From: Aquificota bacterium
Lineage (GTDB): Bacteria; Thermosulfidibacterota; Thermosulfidibacteria; Thermosulfidibacterales; B14-G1
Direction of reading: 5' to 3'
DNA length: 64,000 nucleotides
Assembly: GCA_015486015.1 (NCBI GenBank)
Contig: WFSL01000014.1
Location: forward strand, 62,001-126,000
The notes under the pieces were generated by a model. It searched no databases, was not told the origin of the DNA, and worked only from the letters and a program-made list of their open reading frames with translations. Numbering within the stretch: position 1 is the first letter of the stretch; every line of letters begins with the position of its first letter. The translations under genes and the position numbers were made by a program. This document shows, one piece after another, positions 44,701-53,308 of the stretch.

Positions 44701-46041
44701 ATGGCTAAAAGTGACTACTTTGAATGGGCTGGGGAACTCTTTTCTCTGGAAGAGGTCTTTTCCAAACCTGAGGCCCTGAGCGACATCAAGATCGTGGAGT
44801 TCTGTACCCTGATCCTCGGTCCTTCTACCCCTGCTTACCTCACGGAGTTTGGAGCCACCGTTTTTAAGGTGGAGCTGCCTGGCATGGGAGACACCATGCG
44901 TTCCCTCACCCCCTGGGGGTGGTTCTGGAAGAAGCAGGCATTGGGTTGGCTCAAGTGCGCCAGAAACAAGCTACACGTGGCTATTGACTGCCACAAAGAA
45001 GAGGGGAAGGAGCTCTTCAAGAGATTGGTGGCCCAGTCGGATGTGGTGGTGGAGAACCTGCGTGGAGGTACCCTGGATAGGTGGGGCATTGGGTACAGAG
45101 ATTTAGTTGAGATAAACCCTGGCCTCATCTACATTGCCAATAACGGTTTTGGCCAGTGGGGTCCATATTTGGTGAGGCCCTCATACGATGCTATTGCCCA
45201 GTCGGAATCTGGGGAGGCTTGGATATCGGGATTTCCAGGCAGGCTCCCCATGAAGAGTGGGATCTGGCTCTGCGACTACTATGGGGGTCTTATGTCTGCT
45301 GTGGGTATTCTGGTGGCCCTCCACTACAGGGACAGGACTGGCAAGGGCCAGTATATGGAGATGTCTCAAGCAGAGAACATCATGAGGGCCATGGATTGGA
45401 CCTGGCTTTACTGCCACCTCACTGGCAAGGATAGAGACCGGTACGGTAACAGGGATGTGGCCATATGCCCTTCCGACATCTTCAGGAGTATGGATGGGGA
45501 ATTGGTGGCAGTGGCCGCCACCACCGATGAGCAGTTTAAGGGTCTCTGTGAGGCTATGGGTAAGCCTGAGCTGGCCGATGATCCCCGCTTTGTCACCAAC
45601 CTGGAGAGAACAAAGGAGGGCCATGCAGAGGAGCTCCTCTCCATAGTAAGAGACTGGGTGGCAAACAACACCTGGCAGGTGATAGACAGACAGGCCCAAA
45701 AGTACGGTTTCGCTGCAGAAAAGGTCTACAATGGACGTGACCATTACTACGATGAGCACTTCGAGATAAGGGGTTTCAAGTGGCACATTGACGACCCTAT
45801 TCTTGGGGATGGGGTAGAAGAAGGTGTGGCACCTAAGTTGTCTGAGACCCCTGGTAGGATAAAGTGGATGGGCAAGCCCGTTGGTTTCGACAACGAGTAT
45901 GTGCTCACCAAGTACCTGGGCCTCACTCAGGATCAGATCAAGGAATTAGAAGACAAGGGAGTTATTGGCAAGTGGACAGACTTCATAAGCAGAACGCCAC
46001 CTGATGAGTGGGACGGTAAATCTGGAATTATTTTCCCATAA
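44701..46041 (+). CDS. Class III CoA-transferase, catalytic-type subunit (pair 2)
   Basis: This 446-residue protein is a paralogue of the gene at 42002: [24 protein letters not shown], a shared [10 protein letters not shown] segment, a core [11 protein letters not shown], and Asp192 in [10 protein letters not shown]. It begins 11 bases after the previous stop with AAGGAGG. The two catalytic-type proteins differ at many positions throughout, so this is an old duplication and not an assembly artefact. Likely partner: the following gene at 46054. Confidence 0.85.
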   Translation: MAKSDYFEWAGELFSLEEVFSKPEALSDIKIVEFCTLILGPSTPAYLTEFGATVFKVELPGMGDTMRSLTPWGWFWKKQALGWLKCARNKLHVAIDCHKEEGKELFKRLVAQSDVVVENLRGGTLDRWGIGYRDLVEINPGLIYIANNGFGQWGPYLVRPSYDAIAQSESGEAWISGFPGRLPMKSGIWLCDYYGGLMSAVGILVALHYRDRTGKGQYMEMSQAENIMRAMDWTWLYCHLTGKDRDRYGNRDVAICPSDIFRSMDGELVAVAATTDEQFKGLCEAMGKPELADDPRFVTNLERTKEGHAEELLSIVRDWVANNTWQVIDRQAQKYGFAAEKVYNGRDHYYDEHFEIRGFKWHIDDPILGDGVEEGVAPKLSETPGRIKWMGKPVGFDNEYVLTKYLGLTQDQIKELEDKGVIGKWTDFISRTPPDEWDGKSGIIFP

Positions 46042-46053
46042 AGGAGGTTGGAG

Positions 46054-47397
46054 ATGGCCGTTGATAAATCTATACCCTGGGGTGAGTGGATTAGAGAGAA
46101 AGACGATCCCAGGTTCAACAGGGAGAAACCTGAGGCCCTGGACGATCTCTGGGTCTTAGATTTGAGCTACGCCAACATAGGTGCCTGCTTTGCCTCCTCC
46201 ATACTGGCGGAATGTGGTGCCAACGTGATCAGGGTGGAACCCCCTGGAGGGGACCCTGCCCGTAAGTATACACCCTTTGGCATCACCCATATGGGAGAGG
46301 GCCTGGGTTATCTAAACGAGGGGCGCAACAAGTACCACATTACTCTAAACTTAGAGACAGAAGAAGGGAGGGAGATACTTAAGAGGCTGGTGGATAATCG
46401 GATAGACGTACTCATTGAAAGCTTCAAGGCCGGACAGATGGATGAATGGGGCATCGGCTATCGTCAGCTCAGAGAACTCAAACCTGACCTCATTTATTGT
46501 GCCATTTATACCTATGGCCAATACGGGCCAAAGGCTGCCTGCAACAAGGCGGATGCTGATGTGGTAGATCAGGCCATGTCCGGTGTAACTTATGTCTCTG
46601 GTGAATATGTGGAAGACCCCAACAACCCCCAAGAGTGGGAAGTGCCCACCAAGCAGGGGAATTGGCAGGGTTGGTACAATGGTGGCGCTTACGCCGCATT
46701 TGCCATCCTCACCGCCCTCCATTACAGGCACCGGACAGGGAAGGGCCAGATGATAGACGTCTCTCCCGCTGAGGCTCTGGGCAGGATGATTAACTACAGC
46801 TTGAACTACTTTCATGGTAAAGGCGAAACAGTGGAAAGGGTGGGTAACCTGGATGCAGGTGTCTTTTGTTACACCTACTTTAAGTGCAAGGACGGTTTCT
46901 GCTTCTTATCTGGTTTCTCCGATGTGAACTGGAGTCTGCTCACTGAGGTGATAGAAAGGCCCGATCTTAGGGAACAGTATCCCACTATCTTTGAGCGCTT
47001 AAAGTTTGAGAACATGAAGAAGGCTTACAAAGAGATTGAGAAATGGACTCTGGCCCACGAGTATCAGGAGATATACGACAAATGTATGGCTGCCAATGAC
47101 GAGGCGAAAAGTACAGGTAAAGGCGGCGTGGTGGTGCCTGGTAAGATCTGCTCACCCTTGGAGAATATTTCAGATGAAAATAATAATTGGTGGATAAGGG
47201 GGCTCTTTGAAAAATTCAAGGACCCCATATACGGAGAATTGGTGATCGCCAATCTACCATGGAAGATGTCTGGGTCGCCTTGGAGAGTGAAGTGGATTTG
47301 TAGGCCTGTGGGTGCAGACAACCTGTTCATCTTCAACACCCTTCTGGGAATAGGGAAAGGGAAACTCCAGGAGTTGAAAAATAGGGGGGTAGTGTAA
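46054..47397 (+). CDS. Class III CoA-transferase-like subunit lacking the catalytic Asp (pair 2)
   Basis: This 447-residue paralogue of the gene at 43358 contains VEPPGGDPARKYTPF and [15 protein letters not shown]. Trp207 in GNWQGWYNGG stands in for the catalytic Asp. ATG 46054 has AAGGAGG at 46041-46047; a TTG at 46048 is less likely. A longer acidic insertion (EYVEDPNNPQEWEV, about 184-197) distinguishes it from its sister. Together with the third gene it should form a second heterodimer. Confidence 0.84.
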   Translation: MAVDKSIPWGEWIREKDDPRFNREKPEALDDLWVLDLSYANIGACFASSILAECGANVIRVEPPGGDPARKYTPFGITHMGEGLGYLNEGRNKYHITLNLETEEGREILKRLVDNRIDVLIESFKAGQMDEWGIGYRQLRELKPDLIYCAIYTYGQYGPKAACNKADADVVDQAMSGVTYVSGEYVEDPNNPQEWEVPTKQGNWQGWYNGGAYAAFAILTALHYRHRTGKGQMIDVSPAEALGRMINYSLNYFHGKGETVERVGNLDAGVFCYTYFKCKDGFCFLSGFSDVNWSLLTEVIERPDLREQYPTIFERLKFENMKKAYKEIEKWTLAHEYQEIYDKCMAANDEAKSTGKGGVVVPGKICSPLENISDENNNWWIRGLFEKFKDPIYGELVIANLPWKMSGSPWRVKWICRPVGADNLFIFNTLLGIGKGKLQELKNRGVV

Positions 47398-47419
47398 AGC
47401 TTTATAATTCTGGTGTTTC

Positions 47420-47450
47420 AGGGATGGGGGATTGTCCTCCATCCCTTTTG
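47420..47450 (+). terminator. Intrinsic terminator of the CoA-transferase cluster
   Basis: A 12-bp stem (AGGGATGGGGGA with TCCTCCATCCCT, one G-T pair), a 3-base loop (TTG) and a T-rich tail (TTTTGTGCTTTT) lie 23 bases after the last stop. This is a strong rho-independent terminator, so the aminotransferase gene needs its own promoter. Confidence 0.75.
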
Positions 47451-47529
47451 TGCTTTTGAGCACTTGCCATTGATGAACTGATGGCGTATGAAATTCCCCG
47501 GCTGTCAAATAAGCAAAAAGGGGGGAGCC

Positions 47530-48717
47530 ATGGAAAAGCTGGGGGATTTAGTTTCAAGGCGGGTGGGTGATATCCCTGTTTCCGCCATTCATGAGATGAC
47601 AAGACTGTCGGCCACCATGTCTGATGTGGCCTTTCTCTCCTGGGCAAGGCCAGAGGGTAATACGCCGGAGTTCATCAATGAAGCAGCCATAAAGGCCATA
47701 AAGGACAACAAGGTAAGTGCCTATTCTCCTGTGCCTGGCCTATTGGAATTGAGGGAGGCCATAGTTGAAAAGCTAAAGAGAGACAACAATATAGATGCGA
47801 CACCCGCAGAAATCATTGTAACCAATGGGGCCATTGAAGGGCTCACTGCTGCCGTGATGGCAGTGGTGGATCCAGGCGATGAGGTACTGCTCCCTTCTCC
47901 CAACTACTCCACCCATACGATTCAGGTGCAGTTGGCCTCGGCAGTGCCTGTCTTTGTTCCCACCATTGAAGAAGAAGGATTCAGGCCGGACTTGGATGCC
48001 TTCAGAAGGGCCGTAACTCCTAAAACCAAGGCCATCCTCTTCTGTTCTCCTTGCAACCCCACAGGCTCGGTTTTCAGTAAAGAGGAACTCTTGGGCCTGG
48101 CAGAGATAGCTGAGGAGCACAACTTAGCGATCATTACGGATGAGGCCTACGAATATTTCACATTCGATGGGGCAGAACACTTCAGCCTTGCATCCATCCC
48201 GGAGCTAAAGAAAAGAACAATAAGCTGTTTCACCTTCACCAAGACATACGTGATGACAGGGTGGAGGGTAGGCTATGTAGTGGCCACCGAAGAGATGATA
48301 GAACAGATCAGGAAGGCCCATATTCCTATGACGATCTGCACCCCTGTGGTATCTCAGTATGCAGCCCTTGCTGCCCTAAAAGGCCCCCAGGATTGTGTAA
48401 CTGAATTTAGAGAAAAATACCTACATTTGAGAAATTTGATGTGTCAAAGGTTAGATGAGTTGAATCCTGTATTCTCGTATCAGAGGCCAAAGGGTTCTTA
48501 CAACATGTTCCCCAAGATCATTGTGGAAGAGGGAAGAGACTCTCTGTCCCTATGCAAGGATCTTCTATTCAAGGCCAAGGTGTCTGTAGTTCCAGGGGTG
48601 GCCTTCGGCCCCACAGGGGAGGGCCACATAAGGATGTCCTTCTGTACCAATGCAGAGGATATCAACAAGGCCTTTGATAGAATGGGGGAGTACTTCTCGG
48701 CCAAGGGGTATCTGTAA
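47530..48717 (+). CDS. PLP-dependent class I/II aminotransferase
   Basis: This is a 395-residue fold-type I aminotransferase. The cofactor loop reads SCFTFTKTYVMTGWRVGY, with the Lys expected to form the Schiff base in FTKTY. Other elements are SPNYSTHTIQ, CSPCNPTGSVF (the NPTG motif) and DEAYEYF (Asp that contacts the pyridine nitrogen). It resembles aspartate- or aromatic-type enzymes, but the substrate is not determined. ATG 47530 follows GGGGGAG. It is separated from the CoA-transferase set by a terminator, and it converges on the RNase J gene with 3 bases between. Confidence 0.87.
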   Translation: MEKLGDLVSRRVGDIPVSAIHEMTRLSATMSDVAFLSWARPEGNTPEFINEAAIKAIKDNKVSAYSPVPGLLELREAIVEKLKRDNNIDATPAEIIVTNGAIEGLTAAVMAVVDPGDEVLLPSPNYSTHTIQVQLASAVPVFVPTIEEEGFRPDLDAFRRAVTPKTKAILFCSPCNPTGSVFSKEELLGLAEIAEEHNLAIITDEAYEYFTFDGAEHFSLASIPELKKRTISCFTFTKTYVMTGWRVGYVVATEEMIEQIRKAHIPMTICTPVVSQYAALAALKGPQDCVTEFREKYLHLRNLMCQRLDELNPVFSYQRPKGSYNMFPKIIVEEGRDSLSLCKDLLFKAKVSVVPGVAFGPTGEGHIRMSFCTNAEDINKAFDRMGEYFSAKGYL

Positions 48718-48720
48718 GTC

Positions 48721-50382
48721 CTATTTGCCTCGAACTACCAGGGGTATAATAAGGGGGCGGCGGTCCAGGCTCTTACCCAGGTGGTGTTTGAGGACCCTTT
48801 GGACGGCCTCTTTGAGGGTGTTTTCGTCCTCCATAAGCTGCGGTTCTGTGGCCAAGTACCCCTCCACTAACTCTTGGAGTTCCCTTTCTATGACCTCTCC
48901 TTCCTCTGAGAGGCCGCGGGCCACAATTACAGGCCTTTCCAGAAGTCGGTTGCCCTCTGGATCTACCACCAAGAGGACCACCACGGCGCCGAAATGGGAC
49001 ATACGCATCCTCTCCCTAAGGATCTGGGGCCCTATGTCACCTATCCCTTTACCAGAGATCATGAGATCTTCTGTTTCTAAGTGGTCCACAAGGGAGAACC
49101 CCAAAGGGGTGAGTTCTATAATATCTCCATCCTGAGCCAATATGATCCTTTCCCGAGGGATGCCTAAGCCTTGAGCCAGTTGGGAATGAAAGATGAGGTG
49201 GAGGAATTCGCCGTGGAGGGGCATGAAAAAGCGAGGTTTCACTAAATTTATCATAAGCTTCAATTCTTCCCTATAAGCATGGCCTGAAGCATGAACAGGG
49301 GCTATCTCTTGGTAAAAGACCTGGGCCCCTGCCATGAAGAGCTGATTGAGGATCCGAGCAATGGCCCTCTCGTTTCCTGGGATGGGCCGGCTGGAAACGA
49401 TAACGGTGTCTCCTGCTTTGATCTTGAGCTGTTTGTGCTCTCCCTGGGCCACTCGGTAAAGCACAGACATAGGCTCTCCCTGACTTCCGGTGGTGAGAAA
49501 AGTTAGTTCCTGGTCGGGAAATTCCCTCATCCGTGAGAGGGGAATGACTAAGCCAGGGGGTATATCCAGGTAACCTAATCTCTCTGCTATCTGGATATTC
49601 TCCTCCAGTTTCTTGCCCGCCAAGATCACCTTTCTGCCGAAGCGCTGCGAGAGACGAAGGACCTGCTGGATCCTATGAATATGGGAGGCAAAAGTAACCA
49701 CAAAGATGCGTCCCTGAGCCTTGAAGAAGATGACTTCTAATTTCTCTCCTACCTCCTTCTCTGACAAGGAGTAGCCCTCTTTATCCACATTGGTGGAATC
49801 GGAGAGGAGGAGAAGGGCCTCCTTGCCATAGAGAGCAAAAAGCTCCAGCTGAGTAGGAAGACCATCTACAGGGGTTTGATCTATTTTGAAATCTCCCGTG
49901 TGGACCACGGTGCCCACAGGCGTTTCTATGATAAGGCCCACCCCGTCAGGGATAGAGTGGCATACATGGACGAATCTAACGGAGAAAGGACCTCTATGAA
50001 GGGTATCCCCCGGTTCCACAGGGAAAAAATGAAAGCCCCTTACCCCAGCCTCCTCCAGCTTGTGGCGGGCCAGACCCAAGGTGAGCGTGGTCCCGTAAGT
50101 GGGAGCATTAATTGTGTTCAAGAGAATGGGAAGGGCCCCTATGTGGTCTTCATGACCATGGGTGAGGATTACCCCAGCTACTTGATCCTTACGCTCTAAG
50201 ATGTAGGAGAAATCAGGGGCTACCAGGTCTACTCCATAGACGCTCTCCTCTGGGAAGATGATCCCAGCATCAATCACCAAGAGTTGCTGGTCGTATTCCA
50301 AGACCAGACAGTTTTTACCTATTTCCCCTAAACCACCAAGAGGCACGATTTTGATGGGCTTCTCCATAGGCTCCATAAACAT
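48721..50382 (-). CDS. rnj: Ribonuclease J
   Basis: RNase J is a metallo-beta-lactamase/beta-CASP nuclease with 5'-3' exo- and endonuclease activities in RNA maturation and decay. The 553-residue protein has THGHEDHIG (HxHxDH), HTGDFKID, LLSDSTNV, the beta-CASP block FVVTFASHIHRIQQV and the C-terminal PLHGEFLHL. The first possible ATG (50382) is only 4 bases from the 3' end of a tRNA-Val; others are at 50376 and 50367, the last with GGAG just upstream. tRNA processing would leave an almost leaderless rnj message. Confidence 0.93.
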   Translation of the reverse strand: MFMEPMEKPIKIVPLGGLGEIGKNCLVLEYDQQLLVIDAGIIFPEESVYGVDLVAPDFSYILERKDQVAGVILTHGHEDHIGALPILLNTINAPTYGTTLTLGLARHKLEEAGVRGFHFFPVEPGDTLHRGPFSVRFVHVCHSIPDGVGLIIETPVGTVVHTGDFKIDQTPVDGLPTQLELFALYGKEALLLLSDSTNVDKEGYSLSEKEVGEKLEVIFFKAQGRIFVVTFASHIHRIQQVLRLSQRFGRKVILAGKKLEENIQIAERLGYLDIPPGLVIPLSRMREFPDQELTFLTTGSQGEPMSVLYRVAQGEHKQLKIKAGDTVIVSSRPIPGNERAIARILNQLFMAGAQVFYQEIAPVHASGHAYREELKLMINLVKPRFFMPLHGEFLHLIFHSQLAQGLGIPRERIILAQDGDIIELTPLGFSLVDHLETEDLMISGKGIGDIGPQILRERMRMSHFGAVVVLLVVDPEGNRLLERPVIVARGLSEEGEVIERELQELVEGYLATEPQLMEDENTLKEAVQRVLKHHLGKSLDRRPLIIPLVVRGK

Positions 50383-50386
50383 AAAA

Positions 50387-50461
50387 TGGTGGGCGATGCA
50401 GGATTTGAACCTGCGACCTCTCCCGTGTGAGGGGAGCGCTCTCCCCCTGAGCTAATCGCCC
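50387..50461 (-). tRNA. tRNA-Val (anticodon CAC), CCA encoded
   Basis: The cloverleaf folds fully by eye: acceptor GGGCGAT with ATCGCCC, D arm GCTC/GAGC, anticodon stem CTCCC/GGGAG with loop CTCACAC, and T arm GCAGG/CCTGC. The anticodon is CAC, which reads GUG. Length is 75 with the encoded CCA. It is followed by rnj after 4 bases and lies 6 bases from tRNA-Ala. Confidence 0.97.
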
Positions 50462-50467
50462 ACCCAA

Positions 50468-50540
50468 TGGACGGTGCCGGACTTGAACCGGCGACCTCTA
50501 CCGTGCGAAGGTAGCGCTCTCCCGCCTGAGCTAACCGCCC
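50468..50540 (-). tRNA. tRNA-Ala (anticodon CGC), no CCA encoded
   Basis: Acceptor GGGCGGT pairs with ACCGTCC and contains the G3-U70 pair that marks alanine tRNA. Anticodon stem CTACC/GGTAG and loop TTCGCAC give the CGC anticodon for GCG. Length is 73 without CCA. It lies 10 bases from a strong promoter and 6 bases from tRNA-Val. Confidence 0.97.
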
Positions 50541-50557
50541 CTGTTGGGATCGCTTTA

Positions 50558-50586
50558 TTTATACAACCTCTCCAAAATAGTGTCAA
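50558..50586 (-). promoter_or_regulatory. Promoter of the tRNA-Ala/tRNA-Val/rnj unit
   Basis: On the minus strand TTGACA (50581-50586), a 17-base spacer and TATAAA (50558-50563) lie immediately upstream of tRNA-Ala. It matches the consensus almost perfectly and would start transcription about 10 bases before the tRNA. Confidence 0.75.
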
Positions 50587-50672
50587 GAAGACAAGGTTGA
50601 ACACCCTTATTCAAAAAGATACCATCTAAATGCCAATTTGGTCTTTGTGCATGCTTTTCGAGGAGTGTGAAT

Positions 50673-51827
50673 GTGAGAAAAAAGAAGGCGTGGACATGGA
50701 TTAGAGATGTGATAAAGAAGTTTATCAAGGATAGATGCATGGTGGACGCCTCAGCTCTCTCCTATGTGACAATCCTCTCCCTGGTTCCCCTGATCGCCGT
50801 CACCTTCTCCCTTCTCACCTCATTTGCCACCTTAGCTGGAGTAAAGGAGAAGCTTCTGAACTACCTCCTCCAGTTTCTGGTCCCCGGATCAGCCTCTGCG
50901 GTGGTTGAATACATAACTGGCTTCTCATCCAAGGCAAAGACACTGGGTCTTGGAGGGCTGGTGGCCCTCTTCTCCTTAGCGTTCTCCCTCTTCACAGCCG
51001 CGGAGCAGAGCCTGAGCCAAATATGGAGGGTGAAGAGAAGCAGGACCTTCATCAATAAGCTTTTTGTCTTTTCCAATATACTCTTTTGGGTACCCTTACT
51101 CTTGGGAGCCTCCTTTTACCTCTCCACCAAGTTGGCCTTCATCCCGTATCTTGGGATATTCTCACGCCTGTTTTTCATCCTTCTTCCCATAGTGATCTCT
51201 TGGTTAGCCTTTTCGTTTTTTTACCTCATCGTACCCCCATGCAGGGTGAATATATTGGCTGCGATGGGTGGAGGGTTAGTGGCAGCAGTGCTGTGGGAGC
51301 TGGCAAAGCACGGGTTTGACATCTTTGTCACCCACGCCTTTTCTATTAAGGCCTTTTCAGTATTGTATGGCCCCCTGGTAATATTCCCAGTCTTTCTCAT
51401 CTGGATATACCTGTGCTGGGTCATCACCCTGTTGGGAGCCGAAATCTCCTTCATGGTACACTACTCTGGTGAAGGGGCATATAATGGACCCTGTATTGCG
51501 GGCTTCTGGGCCTCTGCACTCCTCCTTTCCAGGCTTGCCCAAGGCTTCTTAGAGGGAAAAGGGCCTATGCCCGAAAAGGAGCTGGTAAACGGTGTGGGAC
51601 TTGATGCCACAAGAGCCATCCTTGGTGTCTTGGAGGATAATGGCCTGGTGTTAGAGACAGAGAAGGGTTACATCCTGGCCAGACCTCCCGGCAGCATCCT
51701 TCTGCGGGATCTGGCGAGGCTGTTTATGCCACATTCCTCTAAAGAAGAGGGACTGAATCTCCTGATTGAGCACTTGGTAGACGCACTGGGCGAAGAGGAC
51801 CTTACCAAAATGCTGAAAGAGGGATAA
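50673..51827 (+). CDS. YihY/BrkB family membrane protein with C-terminal winged-helix-like domain
   Basis: This 384-residue inner-membrane protein has about six membrane helices (residues about 25-275) and the YihY hallmarks DASALSYVTILSLVPLIAV and AVLWELAKHGFDIFV. The family was once called RNase BN, which is not supported; its role is unclear. About 110 residues at the C-terminus resemble a winged helix (LVNGVGLDATRAILGVLEDNGLV). GTG 50673 is taken because GAGGAG lies 7 bases before it; the GTG at 50667 is too close. A DUF502 gene follows after 34 bases. Confidence 0.86.
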   Translation: MRKKKAWTWIRDVIKKFIKDRCMVDASALSYVTILSLVPLIAVTFSLLTSFATLAGVKEKLLNYLLQFLVPGSASAVVEYITGFSSKAKTLGLGGLVALFSLAFSLFTAAEQSLSQIWRVKRSRTFINKLFVFSNILFWVPLLLGASFYLSTKLAFIPYLGIFSRLFFILLPIVISWLAFSFFYLIVPPCRVNILAAMGGGLVAAVLWELAKHGFDIFVTHAFSIKAFSVLYGPLVIFPVFLIWIYLCWVITLLGAEISFMVHYSGEGAYNGPCIAGFWASALLLSRLAQGFLEGKGPMPEKELVNGVGLDATRAILGVLEDNGLVLETEKGYILARPPGSILLRDLARLFMPHSSKEEGLNLLIEHLVDALGEEDLTKMLKEG

Positions 51828-51861
51828 GACATTATGGAACAAAAACCATAGGAGGTACACC

Positions 51862-52419
51862 ATGCTTAAGTTGCTATCCAAATACTTTGTGAGGGGACTG
51901 CTCTTCTTTATCCCTGCTGTGGTTACCATATATCTCTTTTATGTTGCTTTTGTGAAGCTGGATAGGATGCTGGGATTACCCATCCCTGGTATGGGGCTGG
52001 TGGTGATTTTGACCTTCATCACCCTGATGGGTTTCCTGGCGTCCAATTTCATCACCCGCCGCTTTTTCACATTAGTTGAGCGCATTTTTGAACATATCCC
52101 TTTAGTGAAGTTACTCTACTCGAGCATCAAGGACATCACCAATGCCTTGGTGGGAGAGAAGAAGACCTTTGACTACCCTGTGCTGGTCTCCCTTTCCCCT
52201 GATGGGACTGTAAAGGTGGTTGGTTTCATCACCAAGGACACCTTACAGGAATGGGGCCTTCACGACCAGGTGGCGGTTTATCTACCTCAGTCTTACAACT
52301 TTGCCGGGAACATGGTAGTGGTGCCTAAGGATAGGGTATCCCCCATCGAAGCTGAGGGCTCAGAGGTCCTTACCTTTGTTCTCTCTGGCGGTGTGGCAGG
52401 GGGCAAGGAGACAGGCTAA
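51862..52419 (+). CDS. DUF502 family membrane protein
   Basis: This 185-residue protein has two N-terminal membrane segments (about 8-29 and 43-62) and the DUF502 signature around HIPLVKLLYSSIKDITNAL. The C-terminal soluble part is beta-rich and includes VAVYLPQSYNFAGNMVVVP. The function of the family is unknown. AGGAGGT precedes the ATG. It likely forms a unit with the YihY gene upstream. Confidence 0.88.
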   Translation: MLKLLSKYFVRGLLFFIPAVVTIYLFYVAFVKLDRMLGLPIPGMGLVVILTFITLMGFLASNFITRRFFTLVERIFEHIPLVKLLYSSIKDITNALVGEKKTFDYPVLVSLSPDGTVKVVGFITKDTLQEWGLHDQVAVYLPQSYNFAGNMVVVPKDRVSPIEAEGSEVLTFVLSGGVAGGKETG

Positions 52420-52427
52420 ATCCCCTT

Positions 52428-52551
52428 AGGTGTCAGGTCTCAACATTTGACATCCCTTGTTGTGATCCGAGGGGTCTGAGGAATTGCTTCGTTCTCCATA
52501 AGCCTCCCCACCACCCCAAAGCAGTTTGTCAAATGTTGAGACCTGACACCT
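52428..52551. repeat. 124-bp element with perfect 25-bp terminal inverted repeats
   Basis: The left arm (52428-52452) and right arm (52527-52551) are exact reverse complements over 25 bases and enclose 74 bases. It occupies the spacer between two convergent genes. No transposase gene is in or next to it, so it may be a MITE-like or REP-type element, or a large hairpin at the end of transcripts. Only one copy is in the window. Confidence 0.8.
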
Positions 52552-52567
52552 TGCTCCAGAAGGGCAA

Positions 52568-53305
52568 TCAACAGCACCAACCCTTGCTTGATGAAAAATC
52601 AGAAAACACCAGCCTTAGGACCTCTTTCAGGTGGCGAATGGTATGATGGGGCCTGGGAAGCCCTGGAGGGTAAGGGGCCCCCATAGGGTTGTAATGCACG
52701 CTTCTCATACCCATCCTTAGCGCACCTGTCACATCCGCATCGGGTGTGTCCCCAACATGCAGGGCCCTATCAGGCGGCACACCCAAATGGTAAAGAGCCA
52801 TCCGGAATATTTCAGGCCTGGGTTTTCTATATCTTACCTCGGAAGAAAAGAGGAGCACCCTGAAGGCGTCGCACAAACGGTAATGCTTTAAGAGGGCCCG
52901 TTCTATCTGACCATGGATAGTGTTAGATATAATAGCGAGGGATACACCATTTCTTACTAACCCCTGGATGGTCTCTAAGGCCCCTGGAAGGGGTCCAGGG
53001 AGTCTTTCAAAGACGGCATTCACATAGATCTCCTCCAAGCGCCGCAGAGGAGGATCACTGATATGCAACTTCCTTACCGTGCGGAGGATAATCTCGTTCA
53101 AGGGCACCTCTAAACCTGTAGACTCCCTCTCCCTGTTCATCTCCTCCATCACTTGGCCGAAGGCTTCCTCCACCTCCTTTGGCGGGCGCCTGAGTACCCG
53201 TGAAAACCCCCCTATCCTTATGCGCCGCACCTCTTCTAACTCCTCTAGGCTGAGGAACCCAAAGAGGGTTTCCCAAAAGTCAAAAGAAACCGCTTCTATC
53301 GCCAT
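52568..53305 (-). CDS. HAD-superfamily hydrolase
   Basis: This 245-residue protein has the HAD motifs FDFWETLFG (motif I, Asp nucleophile in SFDFWET; the second acidic position of DxD is Trp-shifted), SNTIHG (motif II), RKPRPEIF (motif III Lys) and HVGDTPDADVTGA (motif IV). A helical cap lies at about 20-110. It resembles phosphatases that act on small phosphorylated metabolites, such as haloacid dehalogenase-like phosphoglycolate types. It starts 3 bases after the LysE-like stop, in one transcript. Confidence 0.85.
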   Translation of the reverse strand: MAIEAVSFDFWETLFGFLSLEELEEVRRIRIGGFSRVLRRPPKEVEEAFGQVMEEMNRERESTGLEVPLNEIILRTVRKLHISDPPLRRLEEIYVNAVFERLPGPLPGALETIQGLVRNGVSLAIISNTIHGQIERALLKHYRLCDAFRVLLFSSEVRYRKPRPEIFRMALYHLGVPPDRALHVGDTPDADVTGALRMGMRSVHYNPMGAPYPPGLPRPHHTIRHLKEVLRLVFSDFSSSKGWCC

Positions 53306-53308
53306 CTG

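Noticed and set aside
42002-47397. The four CoA-transferase genes as an assembly duplicate
   Set aside because: The two pairs differ at many residues along the whole length, have different spacers and different insertions, so they are real paralogues.
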